Positions 52,301-64,000 of a stretch of DNA of 64,000 nt are shown piece after piece. The number at the start of each line of letters is the position of its first letter. Position 1 is the first letter of the stretch. The translations under genes were made by a program, and so were the position numbers. Source of the stretch: Pardosa pseudoannulata. Lineage: Eukaryota; Arthropoda; Arachnida; Araneae; Lycosidae. The stretch spans positions 87,102,171 to 87,166,170 of the forward strand of contig CM063507.1 of assembly GCA_032207245.1 (NCBI GenBank). Reading direction: 5' to 3'. Under the pieces are notes generated by a model. That model was not told where the DNA came from. It made no database searches and was given only the letters and a program-made list of their open reading frames with translations.

Positions 52301-55300
52301 AACTATATTAAATTAATTAATGTTATATATGGCCGTGTAGGTATATTCAAGTGGAACACGTCTATACCACATTTGTTTGACTTTCAAAATAATTTACTCA
52401 ACTTCAATGTGTGTTTTTTGCTTTAATATAATTTTTACGGTATTTTTTCCGATACTTTGACATGGGGACAGCCATACATCACATCTAACTCAATTAAATT
52501 GATTAATGTTATATATGGACGTGTAGGTCTACTCAAGTGGAACACAGCTATACCACATTGGTTTGACTTTAAAGTAATTTACTCAATTTCAATCTGTGCC
52601 GTCTGCGTTAATATAATTTTTACGGTATTTTTTCCGATACTTTCACATTTTGACAGCTAGAACTCACATCTAACTCAATTAAATTAATTAATGTTATATA
52701 TGGACGTGTAGGTCTAATCTAGTGGAACACGTCTATACCACACTCGTTTGACTTTAAAATAATTTACTCAACTTCAATCTGTGCCGTCTGCGTTAATATA
52801 ATTTTTACGGTATTTTTTCCGATACTTTCACATTTTGATAGCCAGAATTCACATCTAACTCAATTAAATTAATTAATGTTATATATGGACGTGTAGGTCT
52901 ACTCAAGTGAAACACGTCTATACCACACTTGTTTGACTTTAAAATAATTTACTCAACTTCAATCTGTGATGTCTGCGTTCTTATAATTTTTACGGTATTT
53001 TTTCCGATACTTTTACATTTTGACAGCCAGAACTCACATCTAAATCAATTAAATTAATTAATGATATATATGGGCGTGTAGGTCTGTTCAAGTAGAACAC
53101 GTCTATACCACATTTGTTTGACTTTAAATTAATTTACTCAACTTCAATCTGTGCCGTCTGCGTTAATATAATTTTTACGGTATTTTTTCCGATACTTTCA
53201 CATTTTGATAGCCAGAATTCACATCTAACTCAATTAAATTAATTAATGTTATATATGGACGTGTAGGTTTACTCAATTGGAACACGTCTATACCACATTT
53301 CTTTGACTTTAAATTAATTTACTCAACTTCAATCAGTGCCGTCTGCGTTAATATAATTTTTACGATATTTTTTTCCGATATTTTCACATTTTGACAGCAA
53401 GAACTCACATCTAACTCAATTAAATTAAATAATGTTATATATGGACGTGTAGGTCTGTTCAAGAGGAACACGTCTATACCACATTTGCTTGACTTTAAAA
53501 TAAATTACTCAACTTCAATCTGTGTCGTCTGCGTTAATATAATTTTTACGGTATTTTTTCCGATACTTTCACATTTTGACAGCCAGAACACACATCTAAC
53601 TCAATTAAATTAATTAATGTTATATATGGACATGTAGGTCTACTCAAGTAGAACACGTCTAAACCACATTTGTTTGACTTAAAAATAATTTACTCAATTT
53701 CAATCTGTGCCGTCTGCGTTAATATAATTTTTACGGTATTTTTTCCGATACTTTCACATTTTTATAGCCAGAACTCACATCTAACTCAATTAAATTAATT
53801 AATGTTATATATGGACATGTAGGTCTACTCTAGTGGAACACGTCTATACCACATTTGTTTGACTTTAAAATAATTTACTTAATTTCAATCTGTGCCGTCT
53901 GCGTTAATATAATTTTTACGGTATTTTTTTCCGATACTTTCACATTTTGACAGCCAGAACTCACATCTAACTCAATTAAATTAATTAATGTTATATATGG
54001 ACGTGTAGGTCTACTCAATTGGAACACGTCTATACCACATTTGTTTGACTTTAAATTAATTTACTCAACTTCAATCTGTGATGTCTGCGTTCATATAATT
54101 TTTACGTTATTTTTTCCGATACTTTTACATTTTGACAGCCAGAACTCACATCTAAATCAATTAAGTTAATTAATGTTATATATGGACGTGTAGGTCGAAT
54201 CTAGTGGAACACGTCTATACCTCACTCGTTTGACTTTAAAATAATTTACTCAACTTCAATCTTTGCCGTCTGCGTTAATATAATTTTTACGGTATTTTTT
54301 CCGATACTTTCACATTTTGATAGCCAGAATTCACATCTAACTCAATTAAATTAATTAATGTTATATATGGACGTGTAGGTCTACTCAAGTGGAACACGTC
54401 TATACCACATATGTTTGACTTTAAAATAATTTACTCAACTTCAATCTGTGGCGTCTTCGTTAATATAATTTTTACGGTATTTTTTCCGATACTTTCACAT
54501 TTTGATAGCCAGAACTCACATCTAACTCAATTAAATTAATTAAAGTTATATATGGACGTGTAGGTGTACTCAATTGGAACACGTCTATACCATATTTGTT
54601 TGACTTTAAATTAATTTACTCAACTTCAATCAGTGCCGTCTGCGTTAATATAATTTTTACGGTATTTTTTCCGATACTTTCACATTTTGATAGCCAGAAC
54701 TCACATCTAACTCAATTAAATTAATTAATGTTATATATGGACGTGTAGGTCTACTCAATTGGAACACGTCTATACCACATTTGTTTGACTTTAAATTAAT
54801 TTACTGAACTTCAATCAGTGCCGTCTGCGTTAACATAATTTTTACGGTATTTTTTCCGATACTTTCACATTTTGACAGCCAGAACTCACATCTAACTCAA
54901 TTAAATTAATTAATGTTATATATGGACGTGTAGGTCTACTCAAGTGGAACACGTCTATACCACATTTGCTTGTCTTTAAAATAATTTACTCAACTTCAAT
55001 CTGTGATGTCTGCGTTCATATAATTTTTACGGTATTTTTTCCGATACTTTCACATTTTCACAGCCAGAACTCACATCTAACTCAATTAAATTAATTAATG
55101 TTGTATATGGACGTGTAGGTCTACTCAAGTATAACACGTCTATACCACACTTGTTTGACTTTAAAATAATTTACTCAACTTCAATCTGTGATGTCTGCGT
55201 TAATATAATTTTTACGGTATTTTTTCCGATACTTTCACATTTTGACAGCCAGAACTCACATCTTAATCAATTTAAATTAATTAATGTTATATATGGACGT

Positions 55301-58300
55301 GTAGGTCTTCTCAAGAGCAACACGTACATACCACATTTGTTTGACTTTCAAATAATTTACTCAACTTCAATCAGTGCCGTCTGCGTTAATATAATTTTTA
55401 CGTTATTTTTCCGAAACTTTCACATTGGGAGAGCCATAACTCACATCTAACTCAATTAATTAAATTAATGTTATATATGGACGTGTAGGTGTACTCAATT
55501 GGAACACGTCTATACCACATTTGTTTGACTTTAAATTAATTTACTCAACTTCAATCAGTGCCGTCTGCGTTAATATAATTTTTACGGTATTTTTTCCGAT
55601 ACTTTCACATTTTGACAGCTAGAACTCACATCTAACTCAATTAAATTAATTAATGTTGTATATGGACGTGTAGGTCTACTCAAGTGGAACACGTCTATAC
55701 CACACTTGATTGAATTTAAAATAATTTACTCAACTTCAATCTGTGATGTCTTCGTTAGTATAATTTTTACGGTATTTTTTCCGATACTTTCACATTTTGA
55801 TAGCCAGAACTCACATCTAACTCAATTAAATTAATTAATGTTATATATGGACGTGTAGGTCTACTCAATTGGAACACGTCTATACCACATTTGTTTGACT
55901 TTAAATTAATTTACTGAACTTCAATCAGTGCCGTCTGCGTTAACATAATTTTTACGGTATTTTTTCCGATACTTTCACATTTTGACAGCCAGAACTCACA
56001 TCTAACTCAATTAAATTAATTAATGTTATATATGGACGTGTAGGTCTACTCAAGTGGAACACGTCTATACCACATTTGCTTTGACTTTAAAATAATTTAC
56101 TCAACTTCAATCTGTGATGTCTGCGTTATATATTTTTACGGTATTTTTTCCGATACTTGCACATTTTGATAGCCAGAAATCACATCTAACTCAATTAAAT
56201 TAATTAATGTTATATATGGACGTGTAGGTCTCTTCAAGACGAACACGTCTATACCACATTTGTTTGACTTTAAAATAATTTACTTAATTTCAATCAGTGC
56301 CGTCTGCGTTAACATAATTTTTACGGTATTTTTTCCGATACTTTCACATTGGGAGAGCCATAACTCACATCTAACTCAATTAATTAAATTAAGGATTCAA
56401 ATGGGCGTGTAGGTCTATTCAAGTGGAACACGTCTATACCACACTTGTTTGACTTTAAAATAATTTACTCAACTTCAATCTGTGATGTCTGCGTTCATAT
56501 AATTTTTACGGTATTTTTTCCGATACTTTTACATTTTGACAGCCAGAACTCACATCTAAATCAATTAAATTAATTAATGTTATATATGGACGTGTAGGTC
56601 TAATCTAGTGGAACACGTCTATACCACACTCGTTTGACTTTAAAATAATTTACTCAACTTCAAACTTTGCCGTCTGCGTTAATATAATTTTTACGGTATT
56701 TTTTCCGGCACTTTTACATTTTGACAGCCAGGACTCACATCTAAATCATTTAAATTAATTAATGTTATATATAGACGTGTAGGTCTACTCAAATGGAACA
56801 CGTCTATACCACATTTGTTTGACATTAAAATAATTTACTCAACTTCAATCAGTGCCGTCTCCGTTAATATAATTTTTACGGTATTTTTTCCGATACTTTC
56901 ACATTTTGACAGCCAGAACTCACATGTAACTCAATTAAATTAATTAATGTTATATATGGACATGTAGGTCTACTCAAGTAGAACACGTCTAAACCACATT
57001 TGTTTGACTTTAAAATAATTTACTTAACTTCAATCTGTGCCGTCTGCGTTAATATAATTTTTACGGTATTTTTTCTGATACTTTTACATTTTGACAGCCA
57101 GAACTCACATCTAACTCAATTAAATTAATTAATGTTGTATATGGAAGTGTAGGTCTACTCAAGTGGAACACGTCTATACCACACTTGTTTGACTTTAAAA
57201 TAATTTACTCAACTTCAATCTGTGATGTCTGCGTTCATATAATTTTTACGGTATTTTTTCCGATACTTTCACATTTTGACAGCCAGAACTCACATCTTAA
57301 TCAATTAAATTAAATAATGTTATATATGGACGTGTAGGTCTACTCAAGTGGAACACGTCTATACCACATTTGCTTGTCTTTAAAATAATTTACTCAACTT
57401 CAATCTGTGATGTCTGCGTTCATATAATTTTTACGGTATTTTTTCCGATACTTTCACATTTTGACAGCCAGAACTCACATCTAACTCAATTAAATTACTT
57501 AATGTTGTATATGGACGTGTAGGTCTACTCAAGTATAACACGTCTATACCACACTTGTTTGACTTTAAAATAATTTACTCAACTTCAATCTGTGATGTCT
57601 GCGTTAATATAATTTTTACGGTATTTTTTCCGATACTTTCACATTTTGACAGCCAGAACTCACATCTAACTCAATTAAATTAATTAATGTTATATATGGA
57701 CGTGTAGGTGTACTCAATTGGAACACGTCTATACCACATTTGTTTGACTTTAAATTAATTTACTCAACTTCAATCAGTGCCGTCTGCGTTAATATAATTT
57801 TTACGGTATTTTTTCCGATACTTTCACATTTTGACAACTAGAACTCACATCTAACTCAATTAAATTAAATTAATGTTATTCAAATGGGCGTGTAGGACTA
57901 TTCAAGTGGAACACGTCTATACCATATTTGTTTGACTTTAAAATAATTTACTTAATTTCAATCAGTGCCGTCTGCGTTAATATAATTTTTACGGTATTTT
58001 TTCCGATACTTTCACATTTTGACAGCTAGAACTCACATCTAACTCAATTAAATTAATTAATGTTGTATATGGACGTGTAGGTCTACTCAAGTGGAACACG
58101 TCTATACCACACTTGATTGAATTTAAAATAATTTACTCAACTTCAATCTCTGATGTCTGCGTTAACATAATTTTTACGGTATTTTTTCCGATACTTTCAC
58201 ATTTTGATAGCCAGAACTCACATCTAACTCAATTAAATTAATTAATGTTATATATGGACGTGTAGGTCTACTCAATTGGAACACGCCTATACCACATTTG

Positions 58301-61300
58301 TTTGACTTTAAATTAATTTACTGAACTTCAATCAGTGCCGTCTGCGTTAACATAATTTTTACGGTATTTTTTCCGATACTTTCACATTTTGACAGCCAGA
58401 ACTCACATCTAACTCAATTAAATTAATTAATGTTATATATGGACGTGTAGGTCTACTCAAGTGGAACACGTCTATACCACATTTGCTTGTCTTTAAAATA
58501 ATTTACTCAACTTCAATCTGTGATGTCTGCGTTCATATAATTTTTACGGTATTTTTTCCGATACTTTCACATTTTGACAGCCAGAACTCACATCTAAATC
58601 AATTAAATTAATTAATGTTATATATGGACGTGTAGGTCTGCTCAAGAGCAACACGTACATACCACATTTGTTTGACTTTCAAATAATTTACTCAACTTCA
58701 ATCAGTGCCGTCTGCGTTAATATAATTTTTACGTTATTTTTCCGAAACTTTCACATTGGGAGAGCCATAACTCACATCTAACTCAATTAAATTAATTAAG
58801 GATTCATATATGGGCGTGTAGGTCTATTCAAGTGGAACACGTCTATACCACACTTGTTTGACTTTAAAATAATTTACTCAACTTCAATCTGTGATGTCTG
58901 CGTTCATATAATTTTTACGGTATTTTTTCCGATACTTTTACATTTTGACAGCCAGAACTCACATCTAAATCAATTAAATTAATTAATGTTATATATGGAC
59001 GTGTAGGTCTAATCTAGTGGAACACGTCTATACCACACTCGTTTGACTTTAAAATAATTTACTCAACTTCAATCTTTGCCGTCTGCGTTAATATAATTTT
59101 TACGGTATTTTTTCCGATACTTTCACATTTTGATAGCCAGAACTCACATCTAAATCAATTAAATTAATTAATGTTATATATGGACGTGTAGGTCTACTCA
59201 AGTGGAACACGTCTATACCACATTTGTTTGACTTTCAAATAATTTACTCAACTTCAATCAGTGCCGTCTGCGTTAATATAATTTTTACGGTATTTTTTCC
59301 GATACTTTCACATTTTGATAGCCAGAATTCATATCTAACTCAATTAAATTAATTAATGTTATATATGGACATGTAGGTCTACTCAAGTAGAACACGTCTA
59401 AACCACATTTGTTTGACTTTAAAATAATTTACTTAACTTCAATCTGTGCCGTCTGCGTTAATATAATTTTTACGGTATTTTTTCCGATACTTTTACATTT
59501 TGACAGCCAGAACTCACATCTAACTCAATTAAATTAATTAATGTTGTATATGGACGTGTAGGTCTACTCAAGTGGAACACGTCTATACCACATTTGTTTG
59601 ACTTTAAAATAATTTACTCAACTTCAATCTGTGATGTCTGCGTTCATATAATTTTTACAACATTTTTTCCGATACTTTCACATTTTGACAGCCAGAACTC
59701 ACATCTAACTCAATTAAATTAAATAATGTTATATATGGACGTGTAGGTCTACTCTAGTGGAACACGTCTATACCATATTTGTTTGACTTTAAAATAATTT
59801 ACTTAATTTCAATCAGTGCCGTCTGCGTTAATATAATTTTTACGGTATTTTTTCCGATACTTTCACATTTTGACAGCTAGAACTCACATCTAACTCAATT
59901 AAATTAATTAATGTTGTATATGGACGTGTAGGTCTACTCAAGTGGAACACGTCTATACCACATTTGTTCACTTTAAAATAATTTACTCAACTTCAATGTG
60001 TGTCTTCTGCTTTAATATAATTTTTACGGTATTTTTTCCGATATTTTGACATGGGGACAGCCATAACTCACATCTAATTCAATTAATTTAATTATAGGTC
60101 TACTTAAGTAGAACACGTCTATACCACATATGTTTGACTTTAAAATAATTTACTCAACTTCAATCTGTGGCGTCTTCGTTAATATAATTTTTACGGTATT
60201 ATTTCCGATACTTTTACATTTTGATAGCCAGAACTCACATCTAACTCAATTAAATTAATTAATGTTATATATGGACGTGTAGGTCTACTCAATTGGAACA
60301 CGTCTATACCACATTTGCTTGTCTTTAAAATAATTTACTCAACTTCAATCTGTGATGTCTGCGTTCATATAATTTTTACGGTATTTTTTCCGATATTTTT
60401 ACAATTTGACAGCCAGAACTCACATCTAAATCAATTAAATTAATTAATGTTATATATGGACGTGTAGGTCTAATCTAGTGGAACACGTCTATACCACACT
60501 CGTTTGACTTTAAAATAAATTACTCAACTTCAATCTGTGTCGTCTGCGTTAATATAATTTTTACGGTATTTTTTCCGATACTTTCACATTTTGACAGCCA
60601 GAACACACATCTAACTCAATTAAATTAATTAATGTTATATATGGACGTGTAGGTCTACCCAAGTGGAACATGCCTATACCATATTTTTTTTTACTTTAGA
60701 ATAATTTACTCACCTTCAAATTGTGATGTCTGCGAAAATATAATTTTTACGGTATTTTTTCCGATACTTTTACATTTTGACAGCCAGAACTCACATCTAA
60801 CTCAATTAAATTAATTAATGTTATATATGGACGTGTAGGACTACTCGAGTGGAACACGTCTATACCACATTTGTTTGACTTTAAAATAATTTACTCAACT
60901 TCAATCTGTGCCGTCTGCGTTAATATAATTTTTACGGTATCTTTTGCGATATTTTCACATTTTCACAGCCAGATCTCACATCTAACTCAATTAAATTAAT
61001 TAATGTTATATATGGACATGTAGGTCTACTCAAGTGGAACACGTCTATACCACATTTGCTTGACTTTAAAATAATTTACTCAACTTCAATCTGTGCCGTC
61101 TGCGTTAATATAATTTTTACGGTATTTTTTCCGATACTTTCACATTTTGACAGCCAGAACTCACATCTAACTCAATTAAATTAATTAATGTTATATATGG
61201 ACATGTAGGTCTACTCAAGTAGAACACGTCTAAACCACATTTGTTTGACTTTAAAATAATTTACTTAACTTCAATCTGTGCCGTCTGCGTTAATATAATT

Positions 61301-64000
61301 TTTACGGTATTTTTTCCGATACTTTTACATTTTGACAGCCAGAACTCACATCTAACTCAATTAAATTAATTAATGTTGTATATGGAAGTGTAGGTCTACT
61401 CAAGTGGAACACGTCTATACCACACTTGTTTGACTTTAAAATAATTTACTCAACTTCAATCTGTGATGTCTGCGTTCATATAATTTTTACGGTATTTTTT
61501 CCGATACTTTTACATTTTGACAGCCAGAACTCACATCTAAATCAATTAAATTAATTAATGTTATATATGGACGTGTAGGTCTAATCTAGTGGAACACGTC
61601 TATACCACACTCGTTTGACTTTAAAATAATTTACTCAACTTCAAACTTTGCCGTCTGCGTTAATATAATTTTTACGGTATTTTTTCCGATACTTTCACAT
61701 TTTGATAGCCAGAATTCACATCTAACTCAATTAAATTAATTAATGTTATATATAGACGTGTAGGTCTACTCAAGAGGAACACGTCTATACCACATATGTT
61801 TGACTTTAAATTAATTTACTCAACTTCAATCTGTGCCGTCTGCGTTAATATAATTTTTACGGTATTTTTTCCGATACTTTCACATTTTGATAGCCAGAAC
61901 TCACATCTAACTCAATTAAATTAATTAAAGTTATATATGGACGTGTAGGTGTACTCAATTGGAACACGTCTATACCATATTTGTTTGACTTTAAATTAAT
62001 TTACTCAACTTCAATCAGTGCCGTCTGCGTTAATATAATTTTTACGGTATTTTTTCCGATACTTTCACATTTTGACAGCCAGAACTCACATCTAACTCAA
62101 TTAAATTAATTAATGTTATATATGGACGTGTAGGTCTACTCAATTGGAACACGTCTATACCACATTTGTTTGACTTTAAATTAATTTACTGAACTTCAAT
62201 CAGTGCCGTCTGCGTTAACATAATTTTTACGGTATTTTTTCCGATACTTTCACATTTTGACAGCCAGAACTCACATCTAACTCAATTAAATTAATTAATG
62301 TTATATATGGACGTGTAGGTCTACTCAAGTGGAACACGTCTATACCACATTTGCTTGTCTTTAAAATAATTTACTCAACTTCAATCTGTGATGTCTGCGT
62401 TAATATAATTTTTACGGTATTTTTTCCGATACTTTCACATTTTGATAGCCAGAACTCACATCTAACTCAATTAAATTAATTAATGTTATATATGGACGTG
62501 TAGGTCTACTCAAGTGGAACACGTCTATACCACACTTGTTTGACTTTAAAATAATTTACTCAACTTCAATCTGTGATGTCTGCGTTAATATAATTTTTAC
62601 GGTATTTTTTCCGATACTTTCACATTTTGACAGCCAGAACTCACATCTAACTCAATTAAATTAATTAATGTTATATATGGACGTGTAGGTCTACTCAAGT
62701 GGAACACGTCTATACCACATTTGTTTGACTTTCAAATAATTTACTCAACTTCAATCAGTGCCGTCTGCGTTAATATAATTTTTACGTTATTTTTCCGAAA
62801 CTTTCACATTGGGAGAGCCATAACTCACATCTAACTCAATTAATTAAATTAAGGATTCAAATGGGCGTGTAGGTCTATTCAAGTGGAACACGTCTATACC
62901 ACACTTGTTTGACTTTAAAATAATTTACTCAACTTCAATCTGTGATGTCTGCGTTCATATAATTTTTACGGTATTTTTTCCGATACTTTTACATTTTGAC
63001 AGCCAGAACTCACATCTAAATCAATTAAATTAATTAATGTTATATATGGACGTGTAGGTCTAATCTAGTGGAACACGTCTATACCACACTCGTTTGACTT
63101 TAAAATAATTTACTCAACTTCAAACTTTGCCGTCTGCGTTAATATAATTTTTACGGTATTTTTTCCGATACTTTTACATTTTGACAGCCAGAACTCACAT
63201 CTAAATCAATTAAATTAATTAATATTATATATAGACGTGTAGGTCTACTCAAATGGAACACGTCTATACCACATTTGTTTGACTTTAAAATAATTTACTC
63301 AACTTCAATCAGTGCCGTCTGCGTTAATATAATTTTTACGGTATTTTTTCCGATACTTTCACATTTTGACAGCCAGAACTCACATCTAACTCAATTAAAT
63401 TAATTAATGTTATATATGGACGTGTAGGTCTACTCAAGTGGAACACGTCTATACCACATTTGTTTGACTTTAAAATAATTTACTTAATTTCAATCAGTGC
63501 CGTCTGCGTTAATATAATTTTTACGGTATTTTTTCCGATACTTTCACATTTTGACAGCCAGAACTCACATCTAACTCAATTAAATTAATTAATGTTGTAT
63601 ATGGACGTGTAGGTCTACTCAAGTGGAACACGTCTATACCACATTCGTTTGACTTTAAAATAATTTACTCAACTTCAATCTGTGCCGTCTGCGTTAATAT
63701 AATTTTTACGGTATTTTTTCCGATACTTTTACATTTTGACAGCCAGAACTCACATCTTAATCAATTAAATTAATTAATGTTATATATAAACGTATAGGAC
63801 TACTTAAGTAGAACACGTCTATACCACATATGTTTGAATTTAAAATAATTTACTCAACTTCAATCTGCGCCGTCTGCGTTCATATAATTTTTACGGTATT
63901 ATTTCCGATACTTTTACATTTTGACAGCCAGAACTCACATCTAACTCAATTAAATTAATTAATGTTATATATGGACGTGTAGGACTACTCAAGTGGAACA
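43313..64000 (+). repeat. 185-bp satellite, main arm (about 110 monomers, runs off the window)
   Basis: Head-to-tail monomers of about 185 bp (for example unit starts at 62,491 and 62,676, or 63,421 and 63,606). A typical unit contains GGACGTGTAGGTCTACTCAA, GTGGAACACGTCTATACCAC, TTTGTTTGACTTTAAAATAA, TCTGTGCCGTCTGCGTTAAT, GGTATTTTTTCCGATACTTT and CTCAATTAAATTAATTAATG in that order. Monomers at the left (43.3-45 kb) differ most; those to the right are more alike. Single-base indels are few. No gene is encoded; frames of 60-100 codons inside are chance. The monomer length is close to one nucleosome repeat, as in many centromeric and pericentromeric satellites, but location on the chromosome cannot be told from this window. 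Confidence 0.97.

Noticed and set aside
45803..55450. Reading frames of 67-99 codons inside the satellite (45,803; 52,457; 55,151)
   Set aside because: They follow the monomer sequence across unit borders, occur only where indels happen to keep frame, and carry no domain. They are by-products of the tandem repeat.
43313..64000. CENP-B box in the satellite
   Set aside because: I looked for the TTCG...A..CGGG pattern and did not find it in the typical monomer. The dyad found is different.
42086..64000. CRISPR-like or telomeric array
   Set aside because: The whole 185-bp unit repeats without unique spacers, and no TTAGG/TTAGGG-type units are present. The context is eukaryotic.

Overview
The window is AT-rich animal nuclear DNA. 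It holds one split protein-coding gene over about 34 kb, introns packed with decayed DNA transposons, a broken non-LTR retrotransposon behind the gene, and more than 20 kb of tandem satellite that runs off the right edge. GT-AG introns, AATAAA signals and long (TA)n/(TG)n microsatellites show a eukaryote. The main gene is an ITFG2 orthologue, a subunit of the KICSTOR complex of animals. The transposon mix (Tc1/mariner, pogo-like, hAT, TTAA-target elements, a Jockey-type LINE) and the base composition suggest an invertebrate, perhaps an arthropod such as a chelicerate. I cannot fix the species.

Layout. 1-1.7 kb: AT-rich flank with a microsatellite. 1.71-1.91 kb, minus strand: a short THAP zinc-finger reading frame that points away from the main gene. 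2.41-36.15 kb, plus strand: ITFG2 in 13 coding exons (438 codons plus stop), all joined in phase, with AATAAA at 36.29 kb. Its introns carry at least fifteen transposon relics, several with clear target-site duplications (TSDs), and some nested in others. Intron 11 (8.6 kb) also holds an intact unspliced 162-codon reading frame of unknown function (29.63-30.12 kb) with its own AATAAA, a 0.9-kb (TA)n tract and a tandem pair of mariner relics.

37-41 kb, minus strand: a decayed Jockey-like LINE with CCHC knuckles, an APE-type endonuclease and a reverse transcriptase with a YADD core. 41.3-42.1 kb: an almost pure A/T block with A-runs on the plus strand. 42.09-64.0 kb: a satellite with a monomer of about 185 bp. 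The first 1.2 kb (6-7 divergent monomers) runs in the opposite direction to the remaining 20.7 kb (about 110 monomers), with the switch near 43,313. Every monomer has an imperfect dyad that can form a hairpin, and marked variants recur at whole-monomer spacings, which shows irregular higher-order structure.

How it fits together: ITFG2 is expected to act at the lysosome in amino-acid control of mTORC1. The THAP frame and ITFG2 start divergently about 500 bp apart and may share a promoter. The most unusual parts are the satellite (polarity switch, dyad, higher-order spacing, A-rich border) and the intronic orphan gene. All coordinates were read by eye; splice sites rest on reading phase, GT-AG ends and similarity to the recalled ITFG2 family, not on a database search.
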